A stretch of 64,000 nt of DNA from Heligmosomoides polygyrus polygyrus (GCA_947396885.1 OX377204.1:89786728-89850727), one strand, 5' to 3'. Shown: positions 44,001 through 53,613, counted from the stretch's first letter. The notes: a model not told the origin generated them from the letters alone. Made by a program: numbers and translations.

Positions 44001-47000
44001 AGCTCAAGCGAGTCTAGTTATGGAAACGACTTAGTGAACAACTAATCCCCTTCAGGTTGTAGCTCACGCCCTTGGCGTAAGGTTATTTTTGCTTCCTTTC
44101 AGATACTCGTACTTTCTGGTGCAGATCATTTACACGGCAGGTATTCGCTTTGGTCTAGGCGTCAAGCACTACCGTAATCAGGTCATCGTTAGCAAGGTAG
44201 AAGAAGGTAGGCAAATCTGGAAATCTACTCGAACTGATGCAGTTTAAATATAGAAGGACGCCACCAGTATGTACCATAAGGGGACGTTCAGAGCTCCATC
44301 GCGGTGCGACGCGACGAAATGGTAAGTATCTATATCGGTCAAGCAGCGCGAATAATCGATGTAGCAGATTATCATTACGTCGCGACGCGTCGCGATGGAG
44401 CTCTTAATGTCTCCTGAACGTTCACCAAGGGAATGTGGGCTCCCTAAATATGACGAAAAGCAGATGTGTCACAAGCGACATGCACAGAACTCTTAAATAA
44501 ACACAGGGTGTGCCGTAATTTGAAGCCCGGTTCAAAAATACTGTGCAGACCGCCATTCATGCGGCCGACTCCCAGCGCTACGCACGGCGACGAGTTGTCG
44601 TCGACGGCGTCGTCGGGGACGGGAGTATAGCATCCCCTGCAGCAGGGGTGCACATTTAACGGTTAACGATTTAACGATTTTAACGAATTAACGGCATTTT
44701 TCGTTAAAATCTGGATTAACGACTTAACGGAAATTTTTAGAAATCTAACGGAATTTTTAACGGACTTTTTTCTCAGTGAGTTTATCACATTTACACTTGG
44801 TATTCTTTAATGTTGCAAGTCTCATCCTCCCGATTAGGACTGCTTCTAAAAAATATTAAAATCTGCATGAATATTTTATTGTTTCATGAACTTGTTTTAA
44901 TTTATTTTTGGGAATAATGCATTTTATGGGTGTCGGTAGCGCAGTTGGAGGAGGTGCCGGCTATCGCGTACAACCTATATCAGGGTTCTGGTCTTTTTTT
45001 TCCGGATTTTCATCCCAGGCCAACCAAACCTTCAACTTCTCTTGGCTCGGTGAATTGATACTAGACTTGTCTGGGAAGGGTAACGCTGAGTTCTTCAACG
45101 ACTGGCCACAGCAAGTCATTATATGGCCAAATACTCATCCAAAACGCCTCCGGGATATAGCGTAGAACTAGAATGCGCCGCGCTCTCAAAAAAGATTGAA
45201 TTTGTTACGTATTATATCATAAGGATAAAGGATGAAATGAGGCCATCTTTTGTCCTTATCCTTTAACCCTTTCACGACATTATCCGACGATGTCGTCGGA
45301 CACCACCATAAAAATAGTTCATGGAATATTATCAAGGTACAGTATTAATCGCTGAGTCCACTAATATCTACAGTCAAGATAGTCCATGGGAAACATCTTT
45401 TGTTACTGTTTTCTCATGTTTAATAAATAATACAAATAAAATAATTCAAATTATCAGCGCGCGGGAAGAATGCGCGCTGTCCCATGCGGCTCTCAGTCCA
45501 AAATCGCGCATGTCGTGAAAGGATTAATGCATTTTGGAGATAGAAATTTCCCAGGCACGTCAACGATTCCAATTCCACAAAGATACTGGCCTAACCTCCT
45601 CGTTGAATATGCCTGTCTTCATCTGGCGCTGCTTATCCCAGAATATTTCGTCCTCCATCTGGAACAGTTGAGGCGGAGGGAATGTTTCCGGACGCTGGGC
45701 CTATTTTAAACGATTTTATAAAAACGCTAATAAGGAAAATTAGAAAAACTACTTTTCCTGAACGTCAACACGTTGACGACGCGTAGCAACTTTTCGGCAG
45801 TGTGGGACCGTGTGACACGATGCCGTGTCACGGTCCAAACTTTGCAAAAAAATGGTGCAAAAAAATGGATTGGTCTCGCACATCAGGCACTCAAAATTCG
45901 TGCTTTCTACAACGCGTTAACATTCCAATGATAGGCTTTTAATTGCATCTTTATCAGTTCTCTCTGTACTTAATGGGCTGGTGCCCACAAGAGTGTATAT
46001 ACTCGTAGAACAGTCGGACAAAAGATCTAGGAAAGGAGGAACTCCGGTACCTCCGGGTACTGATCGAACATTTTAACATGCCTAGTCGGTGATCATCTTG
46101 AATGATAATTCCACACCTGTTCTTATTCCGCACTCTGTAGATGATTTGTTGCTGAACGACTGTTCATTTTTCCGCGTTTGTTGATGCTGAACAGTTCATT
46201 TTACATTGCAGTGTTACACTCCATTCCTTGAACTTTAGCTTTTGACCTCTTGAAGTTGAAACGTACGAGGTTCTCCTTAATTTTTTTACTTGAAATAATG
46301 GTTTGCAGTTGGTTGTATTTTTAACGAAATTTAACGGTTTACCGGAAATTTAACGAGCATTTTTCGTTAAAAAATTTCGTTAAAAAAATTAACGCACAGA
46401 ATTTCGTGTGCAGCCCTGCCCTGCAGAGCTGTCGGCCACGCTGTGTTGTGCTGGCTGCCACGCACTGCGTAACACCCGCTCAACACAGCGTCGTCGACGC
46501 TTCGCCGAAGTATAACACAGGCCATAGGCCCCGTTCATACTTCCATCGTCGAGCGACGCGATTCGAACGAAGCGATGCGTCCGATCGCGTCGCGCTGTTT
46601 TGAAATGCGATGAGCACTCCGAACAGCCAGCGACGTGATTCGCGATTACACACAATTGCGTACTAGCACGTACGCAATTTTGCACATATTTCCGGGCCCA
46701 GGTTTGTTTACTCTGTTTTTCTGCTACTGCGCTCTCAGGAACACACTGTCTGGTATTCTCGAGGCACTGCTGATCCTAAAGGTCAGCAATGGATCGTGCA
46801 TACGCCAGAGGATATGCCTCTTGAAAGGAATCCATTGAATCCGGGCGCCCCGGACCTGAAAAGGGATTGAAAAGTATACGGAAAAAGCCCAAAACCTGTA
46901 AAGGGGGTCTCCGAAGAAAAATAAAGCAAAAAATCAAGAACAACTGCGAGGCCGCACTGCGAAAATCAGCTGATCGGAGCCAAACCGCGCCCCATTCTAC

Positions 47001-50000
47001 CGCGATCCACCGCATCGCACCACCCATTTCGGCGCGACGCGATCCGACGCTGGGCGAAGCGATTGGACGCGAGTTCACGCGATTCATTCCGGACAGCTGG
47101 TGTCGACGCCGGGCGACGCGATCAATCAATTTGGCCTCATTACGTGGCCATCGCGTCGCGCGGCAACGAAGTATAAATGGGGTCATACGGTAAGGAGAAG
47201 GGACAGAAAGGGACGGCGGAGCTCACCCATGGAGGAACCCTAGATGTTTTTCTGGCCTCCTCTTTTATAGCTAGCTCCCGAGAGCGGAACAAGGCCTGCC
47301 GTGAATGGCTAAAGAGTTTGGACGGTCCTGAAGTGAGAATGGAGAGGTGATTACTGGGCTCCCAAAGAATTTGGATTTGATGTCCGGTGCAGGATTAACA
47401 CAAAGGCCTTCTGCTAGACTACTTCAGTGTGTCGTCCATGTAAACTTGTTCGCTTCAGATGCATAATCATACTCTATAATAATCCGCTAAGCGATGAGTC
47501 ACACTATCGATCGACGCGATGAGTCATAAAATAGGGGAAATTACGGGGAAATTACGGGGCACAAATTAAGGCAAGAAAATAGCGAAAAATACCGAGACGC
47601 CTTCTACGTGCCTGGCGACTCAGTAGACGTGCCGGACACGTCGGCGACAGTGCATGACGAGCCGTAGATGTACCGAACACGTCGGCGACCGTGCATGGCG
47701 AGCCGTAGACGTGCCGAACATGTCGCCAACCCCAGCCCTGGGGGTAATCGAGGTCGCTAAACACGATTATGAAGTTTGTTTTTAAAGAGTAGATCACCAT
47801 CGATCAATATCGATCAAAATATTGATTTTTTACGGATGCCGTTCAAGCAGTTCGAAACTTCAGCCCTGGGGTAATCGAGGTCGCTGAACACGATTATGAA
47901 GTTTGTTTTTGAAGTGTGGATCACCATCGATCGATATCGGTCAAATTATCGATTTTTATGGATGTTGTCCAAGCGGTCCGAAACTTCAGCCCTAGGGGTA
48001 ATCGAGGTCGCTGAACACGATTATGAAGTTCGTTTTTGAGGTGTGGATTGCCATCAAACGATATTGAACAAATTACAGAAGACGTGCCAAACACATCGCC
48101 CACGTGCCTGGGGATTCAGAAGGCGTGCCGAACATGTCGTCCGCTAAGGAAGATCATTGAGGTGGACCAGTAGTAATGGGGGACGAGTTCTACTAAGGGA
48201 GAGTAATGAGTGACCACCAAATCGCCCTATGTATAAAAGAGGAAGGGTTTTTGGTCAGAAGTTAGACTCTTGGACTTTGTGTACTTCTTTCTGTAAGTTT
48301 GAGGGATATTTGGCAATTGTCCAATACTGTTGTTTACCATCGACGTCTCACTGCCAGTCGGGTGGTGGCACCCATATGACGAGGTCTCAAAAGACGTCTC
48401 TAATGTTTTTGGCTATATGCCAAGACCAAAGAACACCCTTATGATGAGGTTTCGCAAGACGCGTCTCTGGGTCATACCTCATTGTTCCTTCCCAGCTCTG
48501 CTGTGTGGCGCATTTGCGTTATTTTGCCTCTATCAGGGTGGGGGGGGGGGGTGGTAGGAGACACGCCGGTGGTTCTCTTCCAGATTTAACCGATCGGGGT
48601 GGGGAAGGGTGGGAGACACGCGGGTATTATGGCCGAAGGAGTGCTCCACATCAGGTGGAATGTTTCAATGTGGAGACCAGTATCGATCGATATTATCGAT
48701 CGCCTGACCGGTGGTTTTCTCCCAGATTTAACCGGTCGGGGTGGGGGGGGGGTGCTATGGCTACGCGGGTACTATGGCCGAAGGAGTGCTCCACAACAGT
48801 CTGAGGACGAAAGCACTGATTAACGCAAATAAACTACGTTTCTGAACTGTCTGAAGATAGTGCCGACGTTGATGAGATTTTGAGGATGGAGGGAGGGAGA
48901 GCTGGACGGCTTCATATCGAAGAACAACTCACCTGATCTTAAAGAAGGTAGAGCAAGGTTCGAAATTATTAAGGTTTTCAAATACCTCTTTTTACTGTTA
49001 AGGTGCCGAGAAGGCTGCACAAGCAGAGCAGCTGCTTGAAGTGAGTGATCTTGGCTTAGTGACACTCCAAGGTCGCGCGAAGCGCGCAAGTGCGAGACAC
49101 GCCGACAGGTATCCGGCTATCACAAAACCTGTCAAATTTGCCAAAATTAGCATGATCTTCTGAGACACGTGCAGGCTTGTTACGGTGGAATAGCTTTGTT
49201 TCGACCTGATGTTTCGACAACTTTGACGCTATCAAAGCATGAAAGAAGTTCAAAACCCAAGACCAAACACCATCTCAGCAAAGATTTACGTCTACAACTC
49301 TGAAAGTTTCAACGATGACCGCAAGTGTCCAGCGGAAACTCAGTGGCACGAGCTGAACTCACCATTGTTCCACCAGTGCTGAGAAAATGCTCAGCTGTAC
49401 ATTAACCGGAAATCACAACCAAGAACCTTGAATTGTAGTGCATGCGAAACAGGCTAAACTGCGAAACTGCGCTACCACGTTCCCTCTTCGGATAATCGCT
49501 TTCGAGAGGCCGAACAACACTTGCTATTGCTTCCTATGCATATATTAGGTTGTAGGGAAAGTTCTGGCAGCTCTTTCACGTTATTTTTGAAAAGCCATAA
49601 CTCAGCCCAATTTGCACTGTTTTACTCAAAATAAGCACCATTACAATCAATACAGCTCTGCCAACGTGACAGCAGCGTAGATATGCCATTTTCTTAAAAA
49701 TCTGACGATCTAGACTGAATAAATTCTAGGTACATAGATTCTACAGCACCTTGATTTTTAAACACTTTCAAATCTTTTAAGAAGCTACCTAGGATGCTTG
49801 AAAAAGTGAAAGTCAGTTGGCGCTAGATCTGGCAAATATGGCGGGTGAGGGAGAGTTTCGACCTGCAGTTCGTTCAATTTCTGGAGGACCATCCGCGAAA
49901 CATGCGGTGGTGCGTTGTCATGCAGAAGTAGCACACGTTGACCAGTCGTTTACATCTAGTGCAAGCTGATACCAAAGAGGCGCGAAAACTGTCAGAACTT

Positions 50001-51161
50001 TCTTTACATCCTAATAAATATATAAATATGTATATACAAGTATATACCTACTTATATACGTATACACATATCTATGTATGTACGTATGAGTTGTATATAC
50101 GAAGATATAAGCATCGGCGATTAACCTGCAACCCAGGAGCCCACCCTTAAGGCCAATGGTATACTTCCACAGGAGCGTCAACGGACGGCAGGGAATCGCG
50201 GTGGGACCCCTCACCTGACCAATCGGCGCAGCCCGCCACGCCCACTGCAGCAGGTTCTCACCCCAATAGCAAGTGTTGTACGGCCCTCGAAAGCGAGTTT
50301 CCGAGTAGGCACCTTAAATTGTAAGAATTCGGCATGGCAAGAGTAAATGGTTGGCACCGCGTGAATGAAGCGATTCTTACCATAATTTCAATTTCTCTTA
50401 AGATTGATATCATGGAGCTCGTCTATCTCCACGCTGCAAGGCCTATACAGTAACTGAGACACTTAAGGCTCGATGGTAGCTGAGACCATGAAGGTGCTGG
50501 ATCGAATCTGTGACGTTAATTCACATCCGGTCACGGATAAGGACGTGTGCAGAACGCTCATTGTGAAGTCGCTGAAAAATAATGGAGAAGTGAACATGAT
50601 CATAGAACGACCAATAGAACCAGATGCCATCACGGCCATGGAGGTAAGCCCAGCGACTTTATCAGCAAAATGGTTCTAAAGAAGAGAAAAGATTTAAACG
50701 CTCCTGAAGAGGGTCACATCGAAGTGAAATGTAGAGCATTTGCAAACAAAACACCGCCCAAAAACCACATTATTGAACAGAAATATTACTTATAAGAAGA
50801 TCTGTGCGGCAATCATGCTAAGTATTATACAGACTCAGAAATAACTGTTTCAGAATGCTCTAAACGCGTCAAAAATGCAAGAACCGTCGGTAGCGCTGGC
50901 ACCTGATGTTAAGTCCATACTTCGCCGATACAACGAAAAGCTGAAACATGGACATGGACAAATGCAACCGGTAGGTAAACACTACTCTCTGCACAGGTGA
51001 TATAGAACGATTCACTCGATTTTCAGCGGAAGGCGTTGGCTGATCCCAACAAAGGGTATGCGAACGCTCCACGGGTCAATATCGATGAGGGCGAAACTAA
51101 ATCAAAGATTTGCCTGATCATAGGAAGCGACACTACAAAGAGCCAGCAAGCTCAGCTAATT
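41087..51161 (+). CDS. PDZ-domain protein, paralog C, with Ala/Pro repeat region
   Basis: Exons: 41087-41098 (MPPP), 41163-41578, 44103-44206, 50468-50643, 50854-50970 and 51027-51161; all join in frame (320 codons). Exon 2 holds an Ala/Pro/Gln repeat tract and ends in RRRNFFVREG, as in paralogs A and B. The PDZ domain is in exons 3-4 (SYFLVQIIYTAGIRFGLGVK, NQVIVSKVEEG, MKVLDRICDVN, VTDKDVCRTLIVKSL, VNMIIERP). PSVALAPDVKSILRRYNEK and a last called exon with NAPRVNI and CLIIGSDTT follow. The final exon is unclear: it may start at 51203 (ACA ATG GGG, after AAACAG, like the B final exon) and read into the tRNA-array border to a TGA at 51353-51355, or be a short exon after ATATTTAG near 51180. 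Introns of 2.5 and 6.3 kb carry hAT, Harbinger-like and mariner elements. Confidence 0.75.
41208..41460 (+). repeat. 27-bp coding minisatellite (9-residue Ala/Pro repeat)
   Basis: About eight units of the type APVAPAAVQ / APAAPAAIQ / APVAPAAAQ in tandem, in the regular order AIQ, AVE or AVQ, AAQ. This gives an 81-bp (27-residue) trimeric higher-order period. Absent from paralogs A and B at the same place. The antisense open frames are shadows of this repeat. Confidence 0.85.
42290..43655. mobile_element. Inverted-repeat element with nested palindrome
   Basis: TTCAATCCCAATGAGGGGGG (42294) and CAATCCTAGTTGGTGGTGGCC (42354) recur inverted in mirrored order at 43623-43648 and 43302-43325. The right side is extended by extra sequence containing a separate palindrome. 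Interior non-coding. Boundaries approximate. Confidence 0.5.
43451..43600. repeat. Palindrome, 36-bp arms
   Basis: GCGCGTCGACAGGTTCACCG at 43452 and its inverse ending at 43599, with GTGGCGAT-CGTACAGG extending the arms; loop of about 75 nt. Confidence 0.7.
44283..44416. mobile_element. GC-rich palindromic MITE
   Basis: GACGTTCAGAGCTCCATCGCG on the left, inverse at the right (CGCGATGGAGCTCTTAATGTC). It lies 75 bp downstream of PDZ gene C exon 3. Confidence 0.65.
44925..45190 (+). mobile_element. SINE (plus) inside hAT copy 2
   Basis: tRNA-like head GGTAGCGCAGTTGGAGGAGG, body GGTGAATTGATACTAGACTT and GCAAGTCATTATATGGCC, then GCCTCCGGGATATAGCGTAG. Same internal position as in hAT copy 1. Confidence 0.65.
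45470..45709 (+). pseudogene. hAT transposase dimerisation-domain remnant
   Basis: Reading contains LLVEYACLHLALLIPEYF, then RRRECFRTLG, the degraded equivalent of the block in hAT copy 1. No catalytic domain. Confidence 0.55.
46739..46870 (+). CDS. Orphan terminal exon, 43 residues, product unknown
   Basis: After a pyrimidine-rich acceptor (TGCGCTCTCAG) the sequence is open for 43 codons, including EHTVWYSRGTADPKGQQW and IVHTPEDMPLERNPLNPG, then TGA. AATAAA follows at 46920-46925. Codon-like composition and both flanking signals suggest a genuine terminal exon, but no upstream exon is visible. It lies between the inverted ends of a MITE, so capture from a host gene is the simplest reading. 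I do not recognise the protein. Confidence 0.5.
   Translation, partial: EHTVWYSRGTADPKGQQWIVHTPEDMPLERNPLNPGAPDLKRD
46920..46925 (+). promoter_or_regulatory. Polyadenylation signal AATAAA
   Basis: Perfect hexamer 50 nt after the stop of the orphan terminal exon. Confidence 0.5.
47625..47735. repeat. Short tandem repeat, about 42 bp, 2-3 copies
   Basis: Repeats of GTAGACGTGCCGGACACGTC and GTGCATGACGAGCC-like words; a related word recurs at 48075-48140. Confidence 0.6.
47734..48085. repeat. About 126-bp tandem repeat, 3 copies
   Basis: Units begin with CAGCCCTGGGGGTAATCGAG at 47734, 47862 and 47986. Each holds ACACGATTATGAAGTTTGTT and an ATCGAT-rich segment (CATCGATCGATATCG). Confidence 0.8.
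48530..48800. repeat. About 145-bp direct repeat with poly-G tracts
   Basis: Two units share CCAGATTTAACCG-TCGGGGTGGG and TATGGCCGAAGGAGTGCTCC. G runs of 10 or more bases occur at about 48538-48552 and 48741-48751. Confidence 0.7.
48840..49043 (+). other. Possible short coding fragments
   Basis: A stretch reading ELSEDSADVDEILRMEGG and, after a TTAAG acceptor, AEKAAQAEQLLE before a GTGAGT donor (49006-49043) look exon-like but cannot be joined. They lie in the large intron of PDZ gene C. Weak. Confidence 0.2.
49548..50011 (-). mobile_element. mariner remnant, TA-flanked
   Basis: Ends GGTTGTAGGGAAAGTTCTG and (inverse) GGATGTAAAGAAAGTTCTG with TA on both outer sides. Minus-strand reading contains LHDNAPPHVSRMVLQKLN and LPHPPYLPDLAPTDFHFF, the C-terminal catalytic region of mariner (DD34D) transposases. 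The N-terminal half is deleted, leaving 464 bp. Confidence 0.8.
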
Positions 51162-51302
51162 GTAAGTCACAATATTTAGAAACATAAAATTGTATAAAAC
51201 AGACAATGGGGAGTAATGGAAGGATTGAAACTGTGGATCTGAACATTGAAAAAATACTCGAATGGCCCATAATTTTAATGAATTTTTATTATGGTAGACG
51301 AA

Positions 51303-51435
51303 AGACGCAGCGCGGCTTCGGTGCTCAGTGCCGAAGGGAACTGAACACCAGATGAGAGCAGGAGTCGAACTCTGCGTCTCCGATCTCGTAGCGCTTTCGC
51401 CTTTGCGCCAGCGACCCCTCTGCCGCAACGCAAAC
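51303..51435 (-). repeat. Inverted spacer unit at the array border (fold-back)
   Basis: Reverse complement of the array spacer, from GTTGCGGCAGAG to GCGCTGCGTCT, about 130 bp. With the first direct unit (51460-51590) it forms a long imperfect palindrome centred near 51447. Confidence 0.85.
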
Positions 51436-51629
51436 GCAAACGCCCCGAACGCATGAGTTTTGCGTTGCGGCAGAGGGTTCGCTGGCGCAAGGGCGAAAGC
51501 GCTCCGAGATCGGAGACGCAGAGTTCGACTCCTGCTCTCATCCGGTGTTCAGTTCACTTCGGCACTGAGCACCGAAGCCGCGCTGCGTCTGTGGTGTTGG
51601 GAAGCGGATCGAACGGCGAACGGTCGTGA

Positions 51630-51701
51630 GCGTTCGTGGTGTAATGGTCAGCATGGATGCCTTCCAAGCATTCGACGGGGGTTCGATTCCCCCCGAACGC
51701 A
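51630..51701 (+). tRNA. tRNA-Gly (UCC), copy 1
   Basis: 72 nt. Acceptor GCGTTCG/CGAACGC, anticodon loop CTTCCAA (anticodon UCC, reads GGA), T arm GGGGG-TTCGATT-CCCCC, discriminator A. A box TGGTGTAATGGTC; B box GGTTCGATTCC. Defines the array consensus. Confidence 0.95.
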
Positions 51702-51705
51702 TGAG

Positions 51706-51709
51706 TTTT
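51706..51709 (+). terminator. Pol III terminator TTTT, first unit
   Basis: T4 run 5 nt after the tRNA 3' end; conserved at the same offset in every unit of the array. Confidence 0.75.
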
Positions 51710-51715
51710 GCGTCG

Positions 51716-51789
51716 CGGCAGAGGGGTCGCTGGCGCAAGGGCGAAAGCGCTCCGAGATCGGAGACGCAGAGTTCGACTCCTGCTCTCAT
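51716..51789 (+). ncRNA. tRNA-like A-box/B-box segment in the spacer (first unit; repeats in all units)
   Basis: TGGCGCAAGGG (51731-51741) fits an A box and AGTTCGACTCC (51770-51780) fits a B box with one change. A D-arm-like GCGC/GCGC pairing and a T arm GCAG-(A)-G-loop-CCTGC with one bulged A are visible. The anticodon arm is too short and the acceptor strands do not pair. In some units CTCCGA/TCGGAG forms a hairpin there. Likely a tRNA relic or SINE head co-amplified with the tRNA; no TTTT stop follows it. Confidence 0.5.
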
Positions 51790-51877
51790 CCGGTGTTCAG
51801 TTCCCTTTGGCACTGAGCACCGAAGCCGCGCTGCGTCTGTGGTGTTGGGATGCGGATCGAGCGCCGAACGGTCGTGA

Positions 51878-51949
51878 GCGTTCGTGGTGTAATGGTCAGC
51901 ATGGATGCCTTCCAAGCATTCGACGGGGGTTCGATTCCCCCCGAACGCA
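51878..51949 (+). tRNA. tRNA-Gly (UCC), copy 2
   Basis: Identical to consensus. Confidence 0.95.
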
Positions 51950-52125
51950 TGAGTTTGGCGTTGCGGCAGAGGGGTCGCTGGCGCAAGGGCGAAAGCGCTG
52001 CGAGATCGGAGACGCAGAGTTCGACTCCTGCTCTCATCCGGTGTTCAGTTTCCTTTGGCACTAAGCACCGAAGCCGCGCTGCGTCTGTGGTGTTGGGAAG
52101 CGGATCGAACGGGGAACGGTCGTGA

Positions 52126-52197
52126 GCGTTCGTGGTGTAATGGTCAGCATGGATGCCTTCCAAGCATTCGACGGGGGTTCGATTCCCCCCGAACGCA
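52126..52197 (+). tRNA. tRNA-Gly (UCC), copy 3
   Basis: Identical to consensus; followed by GG instead of TG. Confidence 0.95.
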
Positions 52198-52373
52198 GGA
52201 GTTTTGCGTTGCGGCAGAGGGGTCGCTGGCGCAAGGGCGAAAGCGCTACGAGATCGGAGACGCAGAGTTCGACTCCTGCTCTCATCCGGTGTTCAGTTCC
52301 CTTTGGCACTGAGCACCGAAGCCGCGCTGCGTCTGTGGTGTTGGGAAGCGGATCGAACGGCGAACGGTCGTGA

Positions 52374-52445
52374 GCGTTCGTGGTGTAATGGTCAGCATGG
52401 ATGCCTTCCAAGCATTCGACGGGGGTTCGATTCCCCCCGAACGCA
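52374..52445 (+). tRNA. tRNA-Gly (UCC), copy 4
   Basis: Identical to consensus. Confidence 0.95.
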
Positions 52446-52621
52446 GGAGTTTTGCGTTGCGGCAGAGGGGTCGCTGGCGCAAGGGCGAAAGCGCTACGAG
52501 ATCGGAGACGCAGAGTTCGACTCCTGCTCTCATCCGGTGTTCAGTTCCCTTTGGCACTGAGCACCGAAGCCGCGCTGCGTCTGTGGTGTTGGGAAGCGGA
52601 TCGAACGGCGAACGGTCGTGA

Positions 52622-52693
52622 GCGTTCGTGGTGTAATGGTCAGCATGGATGCCTTCCAAGCATTCGACGGGGGTTCGATTCCCCCCGAACGCA
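52622..52693 (+). tRNA. tRNA-Gly (UCC), copy 5
   Basis: Identical to consensus. Confidence 0.95.
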
Positions 52694-52869
52694 TGAGTTT
52701 TGCGTTGCGGCAGAGGGGTCGCTGGCGCAAGGGCGAAAGCGCTACGAGGTCGGAGACGCAGAGTTCGACTCCTGCTCTCATCCGGTGTTCAGTTCCCTTT
52801 GGCACTGAGCACCGAAGCCGCGCTGCGTCTGTGGTGTTGGGAAGCGGATCGAACGGCGAACGGTCGTGA

Positions 52870-52941
52870 GCGTTCGTGGTGTAATGGTCAGCATGGATGC
52901 CTTCCAAGCATTCGACGGGGGTTCGATTCCCCCCGAACGCA
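52870..52941 (+). tRNA. tRNA-Gly (UCC), copy 6
   Basis: Identical to consensus. Confidence 0.95.
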
Positions 52942-53117
52942 TGAGTTTTGCGTTGCGGCAGAGGGGTCGCTGGCGCAAGGGCGAAAGCGCTACGAGGTCG
53001 GAGACGCAGAGTTCGACTCCTGCTCTCATCCGGTGTTCAGTTCCCTTTGGCACTGAGCACCGAAGCCGCGCTGCGTCTGTGGGGTTGGGATGCGGATCGA
53101 ACGGCGAACGGACGTGA

Positions 53118-53189
53118 GCGTTCGTGGTGTAATGGTCAGCATGGATGCCTTCCAAGCATTCGACGGGGGTTCGATTCCCCCCGAACGCA
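53118..53189 (+). tRNA. tRNA-Gly (UCC), copy 7
   Basis: Identical to consensus; 5' flank reads GGACGTGA instead of GGTCGTGA. Confidence 0.95.
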
Positions 53190-53365
53190 TGAGTTTTGCG
53201 TTGCGGCAGAGGGGTCGCTGGCGCAAGGGAGAAAGCGCTCCGAGATCGGAGACGCAGAGTTCGACTCCTGCTCTCATCCGGTGTTCAGTTCCCTTTGGCA
53301 CTGAGCACCGAAGCCGCGCTGCGTCTGTGGTGTTGGGAAGCGGATCGAACGGGGAACGGTCGTGA

Positions 53366-53437
53366 GCGTTCGTGGTGTAATGGTCAGCATGGATGCCTTC
53401 CAAGCATTCGACGGGGGTTCGATTCCCCCCGAACGCA
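53366..53437 (+). tRNA. tRNA-Gly (UCC), copy 8
   Basis: Identical to consensus. Confidence 0.95.
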
Positions 53438-53613
53438 GGAGTTTTGCGTTGCGGCAGAGGGGTCGCTGGCGCAAGGGAGAAAGCGCTCCGAGATCGGAGA
53501 CGCAGAGTTCGACTCCTGCTCTCATCCGGTGTTCAGTTCCCTTTGGCACTGAGCACCGAAGCCGCGCTGCGTCTGTGGTGTTGGGAAGCGGATCGAACGG
53601 CGAACGGTCGTGA

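Larger units (their letters stand above)
44643..46418. mobile_element. hAT-superfamily element, copy 2
   Basis: Starts CAGGGGTGCACA, ends GTGCAGCCCTG, and is flanked by a perfect 8-bp duplication CCCTGCAG (44635-44642 and 46419-46426). Orientation is opposite to copy 1. Contains the same SINE passenger and a transposase C-terminal remnant, plus about 300 bp of extra sequence at 45230-45530. Inserted in an intron of PDZ gene C. Confidence 0.85.
46527..47184. mobile_element. Harbinger-like MITE with captured exon
   Basis: Ends GGCCCCGTTCATACTTCCATCG and (inverse) GACCCCATTTATACTTCG, flanked by a 3-bp ATA duplication. Sub-terminal arms are rich in CGACGCGAT words on both sides. The middle holds a coding exon and poly(A) signal (46739-46925) that look like captured host sequence. 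Confidence 0.65.

Noticed and set aside
51716..51789. A second functional tRNA in each unit
   Set aside because: The acceptor strands do not pair, the anticodon arm plus variable loop is only about 15 nt, the T arm has a bulge, and no TTTT stop follows. Kept only as a tRNA-like segment.
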